This document shows positions 1 through 16,400 of a stretch of 64,000 nucleotides of DNA, in pieces. Source of the stretch: Bugula neritina (taxonomy: Eukaryota; Bryozoa; Gymnolaemata; Cheilostomatida; Bugulidae); NCBI GenBank assembly GCA_964035545.1, contig CAXIUT010000183.1, forward strand, positions 310,001 through 374,000, in the 5' to 3' direction. The notes under the pieces are model-generated. The model had not been told where the DNA came from. It made no database searches and was given only the letters and a program-made list of their open reading frames with translations. The translations under genes and the position numbers were made by a program. Numbering within the stretch: the stretch's first letter is position 1; every line of letters begins with the position of its first letter.

Positions 1-3000
1 AGCAACATACCGAAATATATGGTAAACTACTGAAATAGACTGTAACACATTGCAAAAGACTGCAACATACTGAAACATACTGCGACACATTGCAATATAC
101 TGTAACATACTGAAATATGCTCTAGCACACTGAAATACACTGCAACTCACTGAAATATACTGCAACATACTGAAATACACTGCAACACATTGAAATATAC
201 CGCAACCTACAGAAATAGGTGGTAAACTACTGAAATATACTGTAACACATTGAAAAATACTGCAACATACTGAAATATACTGCGACACATTGTAATATAC
301 TGTAACATACTGAAACATACTGCAGCACACTGAAATAGACTGCAGCTCACTGAAATATACTGCATTATACTGAAATTCACTGCAGCATCCTACAACATGC
401 TGAAATACACTGTAACATATTGAAATACACTGCAACAAACTACAACATATTGAAATACACTGCAACGCATTGAAAGACACTGCAACACATTGAAATATAC
501 TGCAATATACCAATATATATGGTAAACTGCTGAAATATACTTTAACACATTGAAAAATACTGCAACATACTGAAATATACTGTAACACACTGAAATATAC
601 TGCAACGTACTGAAATACACTGCTAGATACTGAAATATACTGCAACATACTACAACAATCTGAAATACACTGTAACATACTGAAATACACTGCAACAAAC
701 TACAACATATTGAAATACACTGCAACACATTGAAATATACTGCAACATACCTAAATATACGGTAATATACCGAAAAAAAAACTGTGACAGATTGAAAAAT
801 TCCGCAACATACTGAAATAAACTGCAACACACTGAAATACACCGCAAAATACTACAACATACTGAAATACACTGCAACATATTGAAATACACTGCAACAC
901 TTTGAAATATACTGCAACATACCGAAATATATGGTAAACTACTAAACTATACTGTAACACTTTAAAAAACAGTGCAACATACTGAAATATACTGCGACAC
1001 TTTGCAATGTACTGTAACATACTGAAATATGCTGTAGCACACTGAAATACACTGCAACTCACTGAAATATACTGCAACATATTGAAATACACTGCAACAT
1101 CCTACAACATGCTAAAATACACTGTAACATATTGAAATACAGTACAACACATTGAAATATACTGCAACATACCGGAATATATGGTAAAGTACTGAAATAT
1201 ACTGTAACACACTGAAAAATACTGCAACATACTGAAATATACTGCGACACATTGCAATATACTGCAACATACCAAAATATATGGTAAACTATTGAAATAC
1301 ACTGCAACACATTGAAATATACTGCAACATACCTAAATATCCGGTAATATACTGAAATATACTGTAACACATTGCAAAAGACTGCAACATACTGAAATAT
1401 ACTGCGACACATTGCAATATACTGTAACATACTGAAATATGCTCTAGCACACTGAAATACACTGCAACTCACTGAAATATACTGCAACATACTGAAATAC
1501 ACTGCAACACATTGAAATATACTGCAACCTACAGAAATAGGTGGTAAACTACTGAAATATACTGTAACACATTGAAAAATACTGCAACATACTGAAATAT
1601 ACTGCGACACATTGTAATATACTGTAACATACTGAAACATACTGCAGCACACTGAAATAGACTGCAGCTCACTGAAATATACTGCATTATACTGAAATTC
1701 ACTGCAGCATCCTACAACATGCTGAAATACACTGTAACATATTGAAATACACTGCAACAAACTACAACATATTGAAATACACTGCAACGCATTGAAAGAC
1801 ACTGCAACACATTGAAATATACTGCAATATACCAATATATATGGTAAACTGCTGAAATATACTTTAACACATTGAAAAATACTGCAACATACTGAAATAT
1901 ACTGTAACACACTGAAATATACTGCAACGTACTGAAATACACTGCTAGATACTGAAATATACTGCAACATACTACAACAATCTGAAATACACTGTAACAT
2001 ACTGAAATACACTGCAACAAACTACAACATATTGAAATACACTGCAACACATTGAAATATACTGCAACATACCTAAATATACGGTAATATACCGAAAAAA
2101 AAACTGTGACAGATTGAAAAATTCCGCAACGTACTGAAATAAACTGCAACACACTGAAATACACCGCAAAATACTACAACATACTGAAATACACTGTAAC
2201 ATATTGAAATACACTGCAACACTTTGAAATATACTGCAACATACCGAAATATATGGTAAACTACTAAAATATACTGTAACACTTTGAAAAACAGTGCAAC
2301 ATACTGAAATATACTGCGACACTTTGCAATGTACTGTAACATACTGAAATATGCTGTAGCACACTGAAATACACTGCAACTCACTGAAATATACTGCAAC
2401 ATATTGAAATACACTGCAACATCCTACAACATGCTAAAATACACTGTAACATATTGAAATACAGTACAACACATTGAAATATACTGCAACATACCGGAAT
2501 ATATGGTAAAGTACTGAAATATACTGTAACACACTGAAAAATACTGCAACATACTGAAATATACTGCGACACATTGCAATATACTGCAACATACCAAAAT
2601 ATATGGTAAACTATTGAAATACACTGCAACACATTGAAATATACTGCAACATACCTAAATATCCGGTAATATACTGAAATATACTGTAACACATTGAAAA
2701 ATACTGCAACATACTGAAATACACTGCAACCCACTGAAATACATCGCAAAAAACTACAACATATTGAAATATACTGTAACACACTGAAATATACTGCAAC
2801 ATACTGAAATACACTGAAACATACTGAAATAAACTGCAACATACCAAAATATATGGTAAACTACTGAAATATACTGTAACACACTGAAAAATACTGCAAA
2901 ATACTGAAATATACTGCGACACATTGCAATATACTGCAACATACCAAAATATATGGTAAACTACTGAAATATACTTTAACACATTGAAAATTACTGCAAC

Positions 3001-4405
3001 ATACTGAAATATACTGTAACACACTGAAATATACTGCAACAAACTGAAATACACTGTAACATATTGAAATAAACTGCAACATACCAAAATATATGGTAAA
3101 CTACTGAAATATACTTTAACACATTGAAAAATACTGCAACATACTAAAATATACCGTAACACACTGCAAGATACTGCAACATACCGAAATACACTGTAAC
3201 ATACTGAAACACACTGCAACATACTGCATTATACTGACATACACTGGAACATATTGAAATACACTGCAACACAATGAAATATACTGCAACATACCAAAAT
3301 ATATGGTAAACTACTGAAATATACTTTAACACATTGAAAAATACTGCAACATACTGAAATATACTGTAACACACTGAAATATACTGCAACATACTGAAAT
3401 ACACTGTAACATACTGAAATAAACTGTAACATACTGAAATACACTGCAACATCCTACAACATACTGAAATACACTGTAACATTGTGAAATACACTGCAAC
3501 ACATTGAAAAATACTGCAACATACCGAAATATACGGTAAACTATTGAATTATACTGTAAAACATTGAAAAATACTGAAACACACTGAAATATACTCTGAC
3601 ACAATGCAATATACTGTAACATACTGAAATATGCTGTAGCACACTGAAATACACTGCAACTCACTGAAATATACTACAACATACTGAAAAACACTGTAAC
3701 ATATTGAAACATACTGCAACATACTACAACATATTGAAAGACACTGCAACACATTGAAATATACTGCAACATACCTAAATATCCGGTAATATACTGAAAT
3801 ATACTGTAACACATTGAAAAATACTACAACATACTGAAATACACTGTAACATACTGAAATACACTGCAACAAACTACAACACATTGAAATACACTGCAAC
3901 ACATTGAAATATACTGCAACATACCTAAATATACGGTAATATACCAAAAAAAAAACTGTAACAGATTGAAAAATTCTGCAACATACTGAAATAAACGGCA
4001 ACACACTGAAATACAGCGCAAAATACTACAACATACTGAAATACACTGTAACATATTGAAATACACTGCAACACTTTGAAATATACTGCAACATACCGAA
4101 ATATATGGTAAACTACTAAAATATACTGTAACACTTTGAAAAATAGTGCAACACGCTGAAATATACTCTGACACAGTGCAATATACTGTAACATACTGAA
4201 ATATGCTGTAGCACACTGAAATACAATTGCAACTCACTGAAATATACTGCAACATACTGAAATACACTGTAACATATTGAAAAATACTGCAACATACTGC
4301 AACATACTGAAATACACTGTAACATACTGAAATACATTGCAAAATGCTACAACATACTGAAATACACTGTAACACATTGAAATATACTACAACATACCTA
4401 AATAT
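1..4405. repeat. 6,090-bp higher-order repeat, left copy (cut by window edge)
   Basis: This segment recurs 6,090 bp downstream with the same order of variant 10-bp steps, beginning at the first base of the window. The register drops to 6,089 at the poly-A block near 3955, where this copy has CC followed by ten A and the other has CCG followed by eight A. A one-base insertion near 4226 is private to this copy. Similarity in this register ends near 4405, where this copy passes into another poly-A block and the other does not. Confidence 0.85.
31..2674. repeat. Tandem pair of 1,322-bp higher-order units
   Basis: Position 31 pairs with 1353, and the two units run about 31-1352 and 1353-2674. The landmarks appear in the same order in both: the TGCTCTAGCAC variant, the CCTACAGAAATAGGTGG variant, the CACTGCAGCATCC step, the poly-A block (near 772 and 2094) and the TACCGGAATATATGG step. 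The period is 1,322 rather than a multiple of 10 because the poly-A block adds two bases. Confidence 0.85.
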
Positions 4406-6090
4406 ACTGTAATATACCGAGAAAAAAACCTGTAACAGATTGAAAAATTCTGCAACATACTGAAATAAACTGCAACACACTGAAATACACCGCAAAATAC
4501 TACAACATACTGAAATACACTGTAACATATTGAAATACACTGCAACACTTTGAAATATACTACAACATACCGAAATATATGTTAAACTACTAAAATATAC
4601 TGTAACACTTTGAAAAACAGTGCAACTTACTGAAATATACTGCGACACTTTGCAATGTATTGTAACATGCTGAAATATGCTGTAGCACACTGAAATATAC
4701 TGCAACATACTGAAATACACTGTAACATACTGAAACACACTGCAACATACCAAAATATATGGTAAACTACTGAAATATACTTTAACACATTGAAAAATAA
4801 TGCAACATACTGAAATATACTGTAACACACTGAAATATACTGCAACATACTGAAATACACTGTAACATACTGAAACACACTGCAACATACCAAAATATAT
4901 GGTAAACTACTGAAATATACTTTAACACATTGAAAAATCCTGCAACATACTAAAATATACTGTAACACACTGCAAAATACTGCAACATACCGAAATACAC
5001 TGTAACATAGTGAAACACACTGCAACATACTGCATCATACTGACATACACTGGAACATATTGAAATACACTGCAACATCCTACAACATGCTGAAATACGC
5101 TGTAACATATTGAAATACACTGCAACACATTGAAAAATACTGCAACATACCGAAATATATGGTAAACTATTGAATTATACTGTAACACATTGAAAAATAC
5201 TGAAACACACTGAAATATACTCTGACACAATGCAAAATACTGTAACATACTGAAATATGCTGTAGCACACTGAAATACACTGCAACTCACTGAAATATAC
5301 TGCAACATACTGAAAAACACTGTAACATATTGAGACATACTGCAACATACTGCAACATACTGAAATACACTGTAACATACTGAAATACATTGCAAAATAC
5401 TGCAACATATTGAAATACACTGCAACACATTGAAATATACTGCAACATACCTAAATATCCAGTAATATACTGAAATATACTGTAACACATTGAAAAATAC
5501 TGCAACACACTGAAATACACTGCAACCCACTGAAATACATCGCAAAAGACTACAACGTACTGAAATACACTGTAACATATTGAAATACACTGCAACACAT
5601 TGAAATATACTGCAACCTATAGAAATATATGGTAAACTACTGAAATATACTGTAACACATTGAAAAATACTGCAACATACTGAAATATACTGTAACACAC
5701 TGAAAAATACTGCAACATACTGAAATACACTGTAACATACTGAAATAAACTGCAACATACTGAAGTACACTGCAACATCCTACAACATACTGAAATACAA
5801 TGTAACATAATGAAACACACTGCAACACATTGAAATATACTGCAATGTACCGAATTATATGGTGGACTACTGAAATATACTGTAACACATTGAAAAATAC
5901 TGCAAGATACTGAAATATACTGCGACACATTGCAATATACTGTAACATACTGAAATATGCTACAGCACACTGAAATACACTGCAACTCACTGAAATATAC
6001 TGCAACATATTGAAATACACTGCAACATTCTACAAGATGCTGAAACACACTGTAACGTATTGAAATACACTGCAACACATTGAAATATAC

Positions 6091-9000
6091 AGCAACATAC
6101 CGAAATATATGGTAAACTACTGAAATAGACTGTAACACATTGCAAAAGACTGCAACATACTGAAACATACTGCGACACATTGCAATATACTGTAACATAC
6201 TGAAATATGCTCTAGCACACTGAAATACACTGCAACTCACTGAAATATACTGCAACATACTGAAATACACTGCAACACATTGAAATATACTGCAACCTAC
6301 AGAAATAGGTGGTAAACTACTGAAATATACTGTAACACATTGAAAAATACTGCAACATACTGAAATATACTGCGACACATTGTAATATACTGTAACATAC
6401 TGAAACATACTGCAGCACACTGAAATAGACTGCAGCTCACTGAAATATACTGCATTATACTGAAATTCACTGCAGCATCCTACAACATGCTGAAATACAC
6501 TGTAACATATTGAAATACACCACAACAAACTACAACATATTGAAATACACTGCAACGCATTGAAAGACACTGCAACACATTGAAATATACTGCAATATAC
6601 CAATATATATGGTAAACTGCTGAAATATACTTTAACACATTGAAAAATACTGCAACATACTGAAATATACTGTAACACACTGAAATATACTGCAACGTAC
6701 TGAAATACACTGCTAGATACTGAAATATACTGCAACATACTACAACAATCTGAAATACACTGTAACATACTGAAATACACTGCAACAAACTACAACATAT
6801 TAAAATACACTGCAACACATTGAAATATACTGCAACATACCTAAATATACGGTAATATACCGAAAAAAAAACTGTGACAGATTGAAAAATTCCGCAACAT
6901 ACTGAAATAAACTGCAACACACTGAAATACACCGCAAAATACTACAACATACTGAAATACACTGTAACATATTGAAATACACTGCAACACTTTGAAATAT
7001 ACTGCAACATACCGAAATATATGGTAAACTACTAAACTATACTGTAACACTTTGAGAAACAGTGCAACATACTGAAATATACTGCGACACTTTGCAATGT
7101 ACTGTAACATACTGAAATATGCTGTAGCACACTGAAATACACTGCAACTCACTGAAATATACTGCAACATATTGAAATACACTGCAACATCCTACAACAT
7201 GCTAAAATACACTGTAACATATTGAAATACAGTACAACACATTGAAATATACTGCAACATACCGGAATATATGGTAAAGTACTGAAATATACTGTAACAC
7301 ACTGAAAAATACTGCAACATACTGAAATATACTGCGACACATTGCAATATACTGCAACATACCAAAATATATGGTAAACTATTGAAATACACTGCAACAC
7401 ATTGAAATATACTGCAACATACCTAAATATCCGGTAATATACTGAAATATACTGTAACACATTGCAAAAGACTGCAACATACTGAAATATACTGCGACAC
7501 ATTGCAATATACTGTAACATACTGAAATATGCTCTAGCACACTGAAATACACTGCAACTCACTGAAATATACTGCAACATACTGAAATACACTGCAACAC
7601 ATTGAAATATACTGCAACCTACAGAAATAGGTGGTAAACTACTGAAATATACTGTAACACATTGAAAAATACTGCAACATACTGAAATATACTGCGACAC
7701 ATTGTAATATACTGTAACATACTGAAACATACTGCAGCACACTGAAATAGACTGCAGCTCACTGAAATATACTGCATTACACTGAAATTCACTGCAGCAT
7801 CCTACAACATGCTGAAATACACTGTAACATATTGAAATACACTGCAACAAACTACAACATATTGAAATACACTGCAACGCATTGAAAGACACTGCAACAC
7901 ATTGAAATATACTGCAATATACCAATATATATGGTAAACTGCTGAAATATACTTTAACACATTGAAAAATACTGCAACATACTGAAATATACTGTAACAC
8001 ACTGAAATATACTGCAACGTACTGAAATACACTGCTAGATACTGAAATATACTGCAACATACTACAACAATCTGAAATACACTGTAACATACTGAAATAC
8101 ACTGCAACAAACTACAACATATTGAAATACACTGCAACCCATTGAAATATACTGCAACATACCTAAATATACGGTAATATACCGAAAAAAAAACTGTGAC
8201 AGATTGAAAAATTCCGCAACATACTGAAATAAACTGCAACACACTGAAATACACCGCAAAATACTACAACATACTGAAATACACTGTAACATATTGAAAT
8301 ACACTGCAACACTTTGAAATATACTGCAACATACCGAAATATATGGTAAACTACTAAAATATACTGTAACACTTTGAAAAACAGTGCAACATACTGAAAT
8401 ATACTGCGACACTTTGCAATGTACTGTAACACACTGAAATATGCTGTAGCACACTGAAATACACTGCAACTCACTGAAATATACTGCAACATATTGAAAT
8501 ACACTGCAACATCCTACAACATGCTAAAATACACTGTAACATATTGAAATACAGTACAACACATTGAAATATACTGCAACATACCGGAATATATGGTAAA
8601 GTACTGAAATATACTGTAACACACTGAAAAATACTGCAACATACTGAAATATACTGCGACACATTGCAATATACTGCAACATACCAAAATATATGGTAAA
8701 CTATTGAAATACACTGCAACACATTGAAATATACTGCAACATACCTAAATATCCGGTAATATACTGAAATATACTGTAACACATTGAAAAATACTGCATC
8801 ATACTGAAATACACTGCAACCCACTGAAATACATCGCAAAAAACTACAACATACTGAAATATACTGTAACACACTGAAATATACTGCAACATACTGAAAT
8901 ACACTGAAACATACTGAAATAAACTGCAACATACCAAAATATATGGTAAACTACTGAAATATACTGTAACACACTGAAAAATACTGCAACATACTGAAAT

Positions 9001-10493
9001 ATACTGCGACACATTGCAATATACTGCAACATACCAAAATATATGGTAAACTACTGAAATATACTTTAACACATTGAAAATTACTGCAACATACTGAAAT
9101 ATACTGTAACACACTGAAATATACTGCAACAAACTGAAATACACTGTAACATATTGAAATAAACTGCAACATACCAAAATATATGGTAAACTACTGAAAT
9201 ATACTTTAACACATTGAAAAATACTGCAACATACTAAAATATACCGTAACACACTGCAAGATACTGCAACATACCGAAATACACTGTAACATACTGAAAC
9301 ACACTGCAACATACTGCATTATACTGACATACACTGGAACATATTGAAATACACTGCAACACAATGAAATATACTGCAACATACCAAAATATATGGTAAA
9401 CTACTGAAATATACTTTAACACATTGAAAAATACTGCAACATACTGAAATATACTGTAACACACTGAAATATACTGCAACATACTGAAATACACTGTAAC
9501 ATACTGAAATAAACTGTAACATACTGAAATACACTGCAACATCCTACAACATACTGAAATACACTGTAACATTGTGAAATACACTGCAACACATTGAAAA
9601 ATACTGCAACATACCGAAATATACAGTAAACTATTGAATTATACTGTAAAACATTGAAAAATACTGAAACACACTGAAATATACTCTGACACAATGCAAT
9701 ATACTGTAACATACTGAAATATGCTGTAGCACACTGAAATACACTGCAACTCACTGAAATATACTACAACATACTGAAAAACACTGTAACATATTGAAAC
9801 ATACTGCAACATACTACAACATATTGAAAGACACTGCAACACATTGAAATATACTGCAACATACCTAAATATCCGGTAATATACTGGAATATACTGTAAC
9901 ACATTGAAAAATACTACAACATACTGAAATACACTGTAACATACTGAAATACACTGCAACAAACTACAACACATTGAAATACACTGCAACACATTGAAAT
10001 ATACTGCAACATACCTAAATATACGGTAATATACCGAAAAAAAACTGTAACAGATTGAAAAATTCTGCAACATACTGAAATAAACGGCAACACACTGAAA
10101 TACAGCGCAAAATACTACAACATACTGAAATACACTGTAACATATTGAAATACACTGCAACACTTTGAAATATACTGCAACATACCGAAATATATGGTAA
10201 ACTACTAAAATATACTGTAACACTTTGAAAAATAGTGCAACACGCTGAAATATACTCTGACACATTGCAATATACTGTAACATACTGAAATATGCTGTAG
10301 CACACTGAAATACATTGCAACTCACTGAAATATACTGCAACATACTGAAATACACTGTAACATATTGAAAAATACTGCAACATACTGCAACATACTGAAA
10401 TACACTGTAACATACTGAAATACATTGCAAAATGCTACAACATACTGAAATACACTGTAACACATTGAAATATACTACAACATACCTAAATAT
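6091..10493. repeat. 6,090-bp higher-order repeat, right copy
   Basis: This is the second copy of the segment at the window's left edge. Position 6091 matches position 1 and similarity continues to about 10493. Differences seen are scattered substitutions and the poly-A run length. From about 9523 it overlaps the start of the first 7,508-bp repeat, so the two levels of organisation share sequence. Confidence 0.85.
6121..8764. repeat. Second tandem pair of 1,322-bp higher-order units
   Basis: This is the same 1,322-bp doublet as at 31-2674, displaced by 6,090 bp, with units about 6121-7442 and 7443-8764. Its presence inside both 6,090-bp copies shows that the 1,322-bp duplication came before the 6,090-bp one. 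Confidence 0.85.
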
Positions 10494-13400
10494 CCGGTAA
10501 TATACTGAAATATACTGTAACACATTGAAAAATACTGCAACATACTGAAATACACTGCAACCCACTGAAATACATCGCAAAATACTACAACATACTGAAA
10601 TACACTGTAACATATTGAAATACACTGCAACACATTGAAATATACTGCAACCTACAGAAATAGGTGGTAAACTATTGAAATATACTGTAACACATTGAAA
10701 AATACTGCAACATACTGAAATATACTGCGACACATTGCAATATACTGTAACATACTGAAATATGCTCTAGCACACTGAAATACATTGCAACTCACTGAAA
10801 TATACTGCAACATACTGAAATACACTGTAACATATTGAAAAATACTGCAACATACTGCAACATACTGAAATACACTGTAACATACTGAAATACATTGCAA
10901 AATGCTACAACATACTGAAATACACTGTAACACATTGAAATATACTACAACATACCTAAATATCCGGTAATATACTGAAATATACTGTAACACATTGAAA
11001 AATACTGCAACATACTGAAATACACTGCAACCCACTGAAATACATCGCAAAATACTACAACATACTGAAATACACTGTAACATATTGAAATACACTGCAA
11101 CACATTGAAATATACTGCAACCTACAGAAATAGGTGGTAAACTATTGAAATATACTGTAACACATTGAAAAATACTGCAACATACTGAAATATACTGCGA
11201 CACATTGCAATATACTGTAACATACTGAAATATGCTCTAGCACACTGAAATACACTGCAACCCACTGAAATATACTGCAACATACGGAAATACACTGCAA
11301 CACATTGAAATACACTGCAACATACCAAAATAAATGGTAAACTACTGAAATATACTTTAACACATTGAAAAATACTGCAACATACTGAAATATACTGTAA
11401 CACACTGAAATATACTGCAACATACTGAAATACACTGTAACATACTGAAATAAACTGCAACATACTGAAGTACACTGCAACATCCTACAACATACTGAAA
11501 TACAATGTAACATATTGAAACACACTGCAACACATTGAAATATACTGCAATGTACCGAATTATATGGTGGACTACTGAAATGTACTGTAACACACTGAAA
11601 AATACTGCAAGATACTGAAATATACTGCGACACATTGCAATATACTGTAACATACTGAAATATGCTACAGCACACTGAAATACACTGCAACTCACTGAAA
11701 TATACTGCAACATATTGAAATACACTGCAACATTCTACAACATGCTGAAACACACTGTAACGTATTGAAATACACTGCAACACATTGAAATATACAGCAA
11801 CATACCGAAATATATGGTAAACTACTGAAATACACTGTAACACATTGCAAAAGACTGCAACATACTGAAATATACTGCGACACATTGCAATATACTGTAA
11901 CATACTGAAATATGCTCTAGCACACTGAAATACACTGCAACTCACTGAAATATACTGCAACATACTGAAATACACTGCAACACATTGAAATATACTGCAA
12001 CCTACAGAAATAGGTGGTAAACTACTGAAATATACTGTAACACATTGAAAAATACTGCAACATACTGAAATATACTGCGACACATTGTAATATACTGTAA
12101 CATACTGAAACATACTGTAGCACACTGAAATAGACTGCAGCTCACTGAAATATACTGCATTATACTGAAATTCACTGCAGCATCCTACAACATGCTGAAA
12201 TACACTGTAACATATTGAAATACACTGCAACAAACTACAACATATTGAAATACACTGCAACGCATTGAAAGACACTGCAACACATTGAAATATACTGCAA
12301 TATACCAATATATATGGTAAACTGCTGAAATATACTTTAACGCATTGAAAAATACTGCAACATACTGAAATATACTGTAACACACTGAAATATACTGCAA
12401 CATACTGAAATACACTGCTAGATACTGAAATATACTGCAACATACTGCAACAATCTGAAATACACTGTAACATACTGAAATACACTGCAACAAACTACAA
12501 CATATTGAAATACACTGCAACACATTGAAATATACTGCAACATACCTAAATATACGGTAATATACCGAAAAAAAAACTGTAACAGATTGAAAAATTCTGC
12601 AACATACTGAAATAAACTGTAACATATTGAAATACACTGCAACACTTGGAAATATACTGTAACATACCGAAATATATGTTAAACTACTAAAATATACTGT
12701 AACACTTTGAAAAACAGTGCAACATACTGAAATATACTGCGACACTTTGCAATGTACTGTAACATACTGAAATATGCTGTAGCACACTGAAATACACTGC
12801 AACTCACTGAAATATACTGCAACATATTGAAATACACTGCAACATCCTACAACATGCTAAAATACACTGTAACATATTGAAATACAGTACAACACATTGA
12901 AATATACTGCAACATACCGGAATATATGGTAAAGTACTGAAATATACTGTAACACACTGAAAAATACCGCAACATACTGAAATATACTGCGACACATTGC
13001 AATATACTGCAACATACCAAAATATATGGTAAACTACTGAAATATACTTTAACACATTGAAAAATACTGCAACATACTGAAATATACTGTAACACACTGA
13101 AATATACTGCAACATACTGAAATATACTGTAACACACTGAAATATACTGCAACATACTGAAATACACTGTAACATACTGAAATAAACTGCAACATACTGA
13201 AGTACACTGCAACATCCTACAACATACTGAAATACAATGTAACATATTGAAACACACTGCAACACATTGAAATATACTGCAATGTACCGAATTATATGGT
13301 GGACTACTGATTATATACTGTAACACACTGAAATATACTGCAACATACTGAAATACACTGTAACATACTGAAATAAACTGTAACATACTGAAATACACTG

Positions 13401-16400
13401 CAACATCCTACAACATACTGAAATACACTGTAACATTGTGAAATACACTGCAACACATTGAAAAATACTGCAACATACCGAAATATACGGTAAACTATTG
13501 AATTATACTGTAACACATTGAAAAATACTGAAACACACTGAAATATACTCTGACACAATGCAATATACTGTAACATACTGAAATATGCTGTAGCACACTG
13601 AAATACACTGCAACTCACTGAAATATACTACAACATACTGAAAAACACTGTAACATATTGAAACATACTGCAACATACTACAACATATTGAAAGACACTG
13701 CAACACATTGAAATATACTGCAACATACCTAAATATCCGGTAATATACTGAAATATACTGTAACACATTGAAAAATACTACAACATACTGAAATACACTG
13801 TAACATACTGAAATACACTGCAACAAACTACAACACATTGAAATACACTGCAACTCACTGAAATATACTACAACATACTGAAAAACACTGTAACATATTG
13901 AAACATACTGCAACATACTACAACATATTGAAAGACACTGCAACACATTGAAATATACTGCAACATACCTAAATATACGGTAATATACCGAAAAAAAAAC
14001 TGTAACAGATTGAAAAATTCTGCAACATACTGAAATAAACGGCAACACACTGAAATACAGCGCAAAATACTACAACATACTGAAATACACTGTAACATAT
14101 TGAAATACACTGCAACACTTTGAAATATACTGCAACATACCGAAATATATGGTAAACTACTAAAATATACTGTAACACTTTGAAAAATAGTGCAACACGC
14201 TGAAATATACTCTGACACATTGCAATATACTGTAACATACTGAAATATGCTGTAGCACACTGAAATACATTGCAACTCACTGAAATATACTGCAACATAC
14301 TGAAATACACTGTAACATATTGAAAAATACCGCAACATACTGCAACATACTGAAATACACTGTAACATACTGAAATACATTGCAAAATGCTACAACATAC
14401 TGAAATACACTGTAACACATTGAAATATACTACAACATACCTAAATATCCGGTAATATACTGAAATATACTGTAACACATTGAAAAATACTGCAACATAC
14501 TGAAATACACTGCAACCCACTGAAATACATCGCAAAATACTACAACATACTGAAATACACTGTAACATATTGAAATACACTGCAACACATTGAAATATAC
14601 TGCAACCTACAGAAATAGGTGGTAAACTATTGAAATATACTGTAACACATTGAAAAATACTGCAACATACTGAAATATACTGCGACACATTGCAATATAC
14701 TGTAACATACTGAAATATGCTCTAGCACATTGAAATACACTGCAACCCACTGAAATATACTGCAACATACGGAAATACACTGCAACACATTGAAATACAC
14801 TGCAACATACCAAAATAAATGGTAAACTACTGAAATATACTTTAACACATTGAAATATACTGCAACATACTGAAATACACTGTAACATACTGAAATAAAC
14901 TGCAACATACTGAAGTACACTGCAACAGCCTACAACATACTGAAATACAATGTAACATATTGAAACACACTGCAACACATTGAAAGATACTGCAATGTAC
15001 CGAATTATATGGTGGACTACTGAAATATACTGTAACACACTGAAAAATACTGCAAGATACTGAAATATACTGCGACACATTGCAATATACTGTAACATAC
15101 TGAAATATGCTACAGCACACTGAAATACACTGCAACTCACTGAAATATACTGCAACATATTGAAATACACTGCAACATTCTACAACATGCTGAAACACAC
15201 TGTAACGTATTGAAATACACTGCAACACATTGAAATATACAGCAACATACCGAAATATATGGTAAACTACTGAAATACACTGTAACACATTGCAAAAGAC
15301 TGCAACATACTGAAATATACTGCGACACATTGCAATATACTGTAACATACTGAAATATGCTCTAGCACACTGAAATACACTGCAACTCACTGAAATATAC
15401 TGCAACATACAGAAATACACTGCAACACATTGAAATATACTGCAACCTACAGAAATAGGTGGTAAACTACTGAAATATACTGTAACACATTGAAAAATAC
15501 TGCAACATACTGAAATATACTGCGACACATTGTAATATACTGTAACATACTGAAACATACTGTAGCACACTGAAATAGACTGCAGCTCACTGAAATATAC
15601 TGCATTATACTGAAATTCACTGCAGCATCCTACAACATGCTGAAATACACTGTAACATATTGAAATACACTGCAACAAACTACAACATATTGAAATACAC
15701 TGCAACGCATTGAAAGACACTGCAACACATTGAAATATACTGCAATATACCAATATATATGGTAAACTGCTGAAATATACTTTAACACATTGAAAAATAC
15801 TGCAACATACTGAAATATACTGTAACACACTGAAAAATACTGCAACATACTGAAATACAATGCTAGATACTGAAATATACTGCAACATACTGCAACAATC
15901 TGAAATACACTGTAACATACTGAAATACACTGCAACAAACTACAACATATTGAAATACACTGCAACACATTGAAATATACTGCAACATACCTAATTATAC
16001 GGTAATATACCGAAAAAAAAACTGTAACAGATTGAAATACACTGCAACACTTGGAAATATACTGTAACATACCGAAATATATGTTAAACTACTAAAATAT
16101 ACTGTAACACTTTGAAAAACAGTGCAACATACTGAAATATACTGCGACACTTTGCGATGTACTGTAACATACTGAAATATGCTGTAGCACACTGAAATAC
16201 ACTGCAACTCACTGAAATATACTGCAACATATTGAAATACACTGCAACATCCTACAACATGCTAAAATACACTGTAACATATTGAAATACAGTACAACAC
16301 ATTGAAATATACTGCAACATACCGGAATATATGGTAAAGTACTGAAATATACTGTAACACACTGAAAAATACTGCAACATACTGAAATATACTGCGACAC

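Noticed and set aside
11142-12485. 447-codon minus-strand open frame, and the many similar long minus-strand frames across the satellite
   Set aside because: They are by-products of a repeat whose reverse complement lacks stop codons. The same degenerate 20-residue peptide appears in all three frames, there is no domain, and starts and stops fall at random substitutions or poly-A phase shifts.
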